Source of the DNA: Nostoc sp. 'Peltigera membranacea cyanobiont' 210A
GTDB taxonomy: Bacteria > Cyanobacteriota > Cyanobacteriia > Cyanobacteriales > Nostocaceae
NCBI RefSeq assembly: GCF_002246015.1
Contig: NZ_NOLJ01000008.1
Coordinates: 134,553-198,552, forward strand
DNA: 64,000 bases
Direction of reading: 5' to 3'
The position numbers and the translations under genes are program-made. This document shows, one piece after another, positions 61,698-64,000 of this stretch (positions are counted from its first letter, which is position 1; each line of letters starts with the position of its first letter). The notes under the pieces are model-generated. The model did not search any database. It was given only the letters and a program-made list of their open reading frames with translations, and was not told where the DNA came from.

Positions 61698-62639
61698 TTG
61701 AACCAAGCGACGCTGCACCAGTTAAAGGTGTTCGAGGCGGCGGCACGGCACAGTAGCTTTACTCGTGCTGCTGAGGAATTGTTTCTCACCCAACCTACAG
61801 TCTCTATGCAGATCAAGCAACTAACAAAATCGGTAGGTTTGCCATTATTTGAGCAAGTGGGAAAGCGATTGTATCTGACGGAAGCAGGACGGGAATTATT
61901 TGCTACTTGTCGGCAGATTTTTCACAATATAGCCCAGTATGAAATGAAGGTGGCAGATTTAAAAGGGCTAAAGCAGGGACAATTACGTTTGGCAGTGATT
62001 ACAACAGCAAAATATTTTATCCCACGTTTGTTAGGACCATTTTGCGAACTTTATCCAGGGATTGATATCTCGCTGCAAGTCACAAATCACGAACAAATTT
62101 TGGAACGGATGAGTCAAAATTTGGATGACTTATATATTATGAGTCAAATTCCAGACAATATAGATGTGACTTGTGAACCATTTCTAGAAAATCCTTTGAT
62201 AGTCTTTGCACCGACTAATCATCCTTTATCCAAAGAAAAAAATATTCCTATACAACGCCTGTCTAACGAACCTTTTATTATGCGGGAACCAGGTTCAGGA
62301 ACTCGTCGCGCCGTCCAAAAGCTATTTGAAGAAGAAGGGGTAACGGTAAAAGTCAAGCTAGAATTGGGAAGTAACGAAGCAATTAAACAAGCGATCGCAG
62401 GTGGTTTAGGAATTTCTGTTTTATCCCGTCATACCTTACTATCAGACGCTTCAGAGTTCAGCATTTTAGATGTACAACACTTTCCCATTCAGCGGCATTG
62501 GTACATGGTTTACCCATCTGGCAAGCAGCTATCTATCGTCGCTCGTGCCTATTATGAGTATCTACTAGCTGCGGCAAAGAATTTTGTCGCTCAAAAAGCT
62601 GATACTGCTCATAGCACGTTTGAACAAATTCATGGATAA
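61698..62639 (+). CDS. cmpR: LysR-type regulator of inorganic-carbon genes (CmpR/CcmR type)
   Basis: This 313-residue regulator has an N-terminal winged helix (LHQLKVFEAAARHSSFTRAA with LTQPTVSMQIKQLTKSVG) and a two-lobed effector domain (residues 90-300; QGQLRLAVITTAKYFIPRLL, RRAVQKLFEEEGVTVKVKLE). The CbbR/CmpR/NdhR group senses photorespiratory metabolites such as 2-phosphoglycolate. The start is TTG at 61698, with AGGAG 8 bases ahead. It lies directly behind ccmO in the same direction, so a role in ccm/ndh control is likely. The exact paralogue (cmpR or ndhR/ccmR) is not certain. Confidence 0.85.
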   Translation: MNQATLHQLKVFEAAARHSSFTRAAEELFLTQPTVSMQIKQLTKSVGLPLFEQVGKRLYLTEAGRELFATCRQIFHNIAQYEMKVADLKGLKQGQLRLAVITTAKYFIPRLLGPFCELYPGIDISLQVTNHEQILERMSQNLDDLYIMSQIPDNIDVTCEPFLENPLIVFAPTNHPLSKEKNIPIQRLSNEPFIMREPGSGTRRAVQKLFEEEGVTVKVKLELGSNEAIKQAIAGGLGISVLSRHTLLSDASEFSILDVQHFPIQRHWYMVYPSGKQLSIVARAYYEYLLAAAKNFVAQKADTAHSTFEQIHG

Positions 62640-62685
62640 GAGAATTCGTAATTCGTAGTTCGTAATTATGAATTACGAATTCTCT
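62639..62685 (+). terminator. Hairpin overlapping the LysR stop codon
   Basis: AGAGAATTCGTAATTC (62639-62654) and its exact reverse complement GAATTACGAATTCTCT (62670-62685) form a 16-bp stem starting at the last base of the TAA. The loop repeats the same words. It probably marks the end of the carbon-island transcript. Confidence 0.55.
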
Positions 62686-62733
62686 AAAGGGGTTGACTGT
62701 TAGACCGGTAAACATTGACAATTAACCAGCAGA

Positions 62734-64000
62734 ATGATTAAAAATGGGGGAAAACTGGCAGTGGTTAACCCGGAAATACCATCTTGGCGCAAAACAGTAC
62801 AAAGCGAGATTGTAGCTGTTACCGTGTATGCTGACAGAGCATTGGTTACACGGCGAGGTGTAGTTGATTTAACAGGAATTGAACAGGAATTAGTAATTAC
62901 CCCAGTGCCAATGACTCTAGAAACTGAGTCTATCAGGGTTAGCGGTACAGGTACGGTAGGGGTGCGCTTGGTGGGAGTTAGTAGCGATCGCATTTACACT
63001 ACTGAACCTGTAGTGGAACGAGTCGCACATTTGACAAGGCAAATTCAGCAATTAGAAGCAGAAAAACGCCACCTGCAAGCTCAGGTAGATGCTTTAGCAT
63101 TGCAATCTAGTTTTATCGCTGGCTTACGCGAAAAAACAGAAGAACCCTTTTCACAAAGTTTGTCTCGAAAAAATCTCAGCCTCAGCGAAACTTTGGATTT
63201 TTTGAACTTTCTTGGAAGCCAGTATAGTGAGTATGCGATCGCATCTGGAGAGTGCAAAACTCAACAGCAGGAATTAGATAAACAACTGCAAGCACTCTAC
63301 ACCTCATTGCAAATAATCCAAACGCCCCATCCTAAAGAGAGTTTTAGCTTAGTTGTAGCCGTTGAAGTAGCGGGTGAAGGAGAGTTTGAATTAGAGGTAT
63401 CTTACATAGTAAATCGTGCTAGCTGGAATCCGCTTTATGACTTGCGCTTTAGCACTACCAGCGATATTGTGCATCTGAGCTACCTTGCAGAAATCACTCA
63501 AAGCACTGGCGAAGATTGGATTGGTGCAAATCTCACCCTTTCTACCGCTAAACCGGGATTAGGTACACTTCCACCTAAACTTGAACCTTGGTATATTGAT
63601 GCGCCACTTCCTCAAAGAGTGCGACGATCTCGACTAGCTGCCCAGGCACCACTACTGCCTAGCATACCAGAACCGCCTGCTTCTGCTGCCAGAGCAGATT
63701 GGCAAGAACAAGAAGAAGTTGCAGAGGATAGTCTTATCGCAGCAGAAACCGTTACAGCAGAAGTATCCAAAGAAGGTAGTGTAGTTACCTTTAAATTGAA
63801 TGGCGGTGGTAATATTCCCAGCGATGGCGCACCTCATAAAACTACAATTTTCAATGATGATTATCCTTGTAGCTTCGATTATGTGGCAATGCCGCGCTTG
63901 GTAAGTTTTGCTTATCTACAAGCGAATGTGAAAAATAGTCCCAACGGTGCGACTTTGTTACCAGGCAAAGCAAATATTTTCCGCGACAACGTTTTTATTG
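62734..64000 (+). CDS. MuiA-family (DUF4139/DUF4140) protein, 3' end beyond window
   Basis: At least 422 codons of a mucoidy-inhibitor MuiA-like protein. An N-terminal DUF4140 domain reads VTVYADRALVTRRGVVDLTG. A coiled coil follows (LTRQIQQLEAEKRHLQAQVD), then the DUF4139 beta-domain (VSYIVNRASWNPLYDLRFST; ITQSTGEDWIGANLTLSTAK), with FNDDYPCSFDYVAMPRLVSF just before the window end. No signal peptide. The ATG at 62734 or the GTG at 62761 may be used. Function is unknown in cyanobacteria; relatives affect capsule formation. It is the first gene after the carbon island. Confidence 0.8.
   Translation, partial: MIKNGGKLAVVNPEIPSWRKTVQSEIVAVTVYADRALVTRRGVVDLTGIEQELVITPVPMTLETESIRVSGTGTVGVRLVGVSSDRIYTTEPVVERVAHLTRQIQQLEAEKRHLQAQVDALALQSSFIAGLREKTEEPFSQSLSRKNLSLSETLDFLNFLGSQYSEYAIASGECKTQQQELDKQLQALYTSLQIIQTPHPKESFSLVVAVEVAGEGEFELEVSYIVNRASWNPLYDLRFSTTSDIVHLSYLAEITQSTGEDWIGANLTLSTAKPGLGTLPPKLEPWYIDAPLPQRVRRSRLAAQAPLLPSIPEPPASAARADWQEQEEVAEDSLIAAETVTAEVSKEGSVVTFKLNGGGNIPSDGAPHKTTIFNDDYPCSFDYVAMPRLVSFAYLQANVKNSPNGATLLPGKANIFRDNVFI

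Overview
The window reads as chromosomal DNA of a filamentous, Nostoc/Anabaena-like cyanobacterium. It carries a complete beta-carboxysome operon (two ccmK genes, ccmL, ccmM, ccmN, ccmO), the NDH-1 CO2-uptake genes ndhF4, ndhD4 and cupB, and psaC. It is littered with the HIP1 octamer GCGATCGC and with short interspersed palindromic repeats, and many products have a typically cyanobacterial architecture (DUF4058, Uma2, DUF6464, NACHT remnants). I saw no rRNA, tRNA, CRISPR array or intact insertion sequence.

Layout. 0-8 kb: a sulfatase that has lost its 5' end, beside an intact formylglycine-generating enzyme; an orphan Tat leader; an MFS exporter; a glutathione S-transferase and a CmcJ/NvfI-type oxidoreductase. 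8-13 kb: a restriction-methylation-specificity gene split by a frameshift at a G_GGA_AAC heptamer, followed by a RelE-type toxin-antitoxin pair, then a 21-bp minisatellite. 13-25 kb: Mrp ATPase, DUF4058, then a minus-strand cluster of two flavoprotein/ferredoxin pairs around an SsuA-like binding protein, broken by a RAYT transposase with its repeats, and an LLM-class flavin monooxygenase. 25-38 kb: glmS, psaC, an ABC export permease plus adaptor, an atypical response regulator, a collapsed NACHT NTPase, glucokinase and a histidine phosphatase. 38-48 kb: orphan nucleases, a VapBC-type pair and a branched-chain/neutral amino-acid ABC operon interrupted by two nuclease-family genes. 49-64 kb: the inorganic-carbon island. 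cupB, ndhD4 and ndhF4 point left, ccmK-K-L-M-N-O and a LysR regulator of CmpR type point right, and the start of a MuiA-family gene runs off the end.

How it fits together. At the right end, NDH-1 with CupB converts CO2 to bicarbonate in the cytoplasm. The carboxysome shell (CcmK, CcmL, CcmO) and its organisers (CcmM, CcmN) concentrate Rubisco with CO2, and a LysR regulator lies immediately downstream. In the left half, several gene families linked to organosulfur scavenging lie within 25 kb: sulfatase/FGE, an SsuA-like binding protein, an LLM monooxygenase, a GST and APS-reductase-like flavoprotein/ferredoxin pairs. This suggests a partly decayed sulfur-acquisition region; its function is inferred.

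The window also preserves many deletion and insertion scars: an SDR-SsuA chimera, a NACHT gene reduced to its two ends, and helicase, monooxygenase and small-protein fragments. Several small non-autonomous elements are present, one with a clear 10-bp target duplication.
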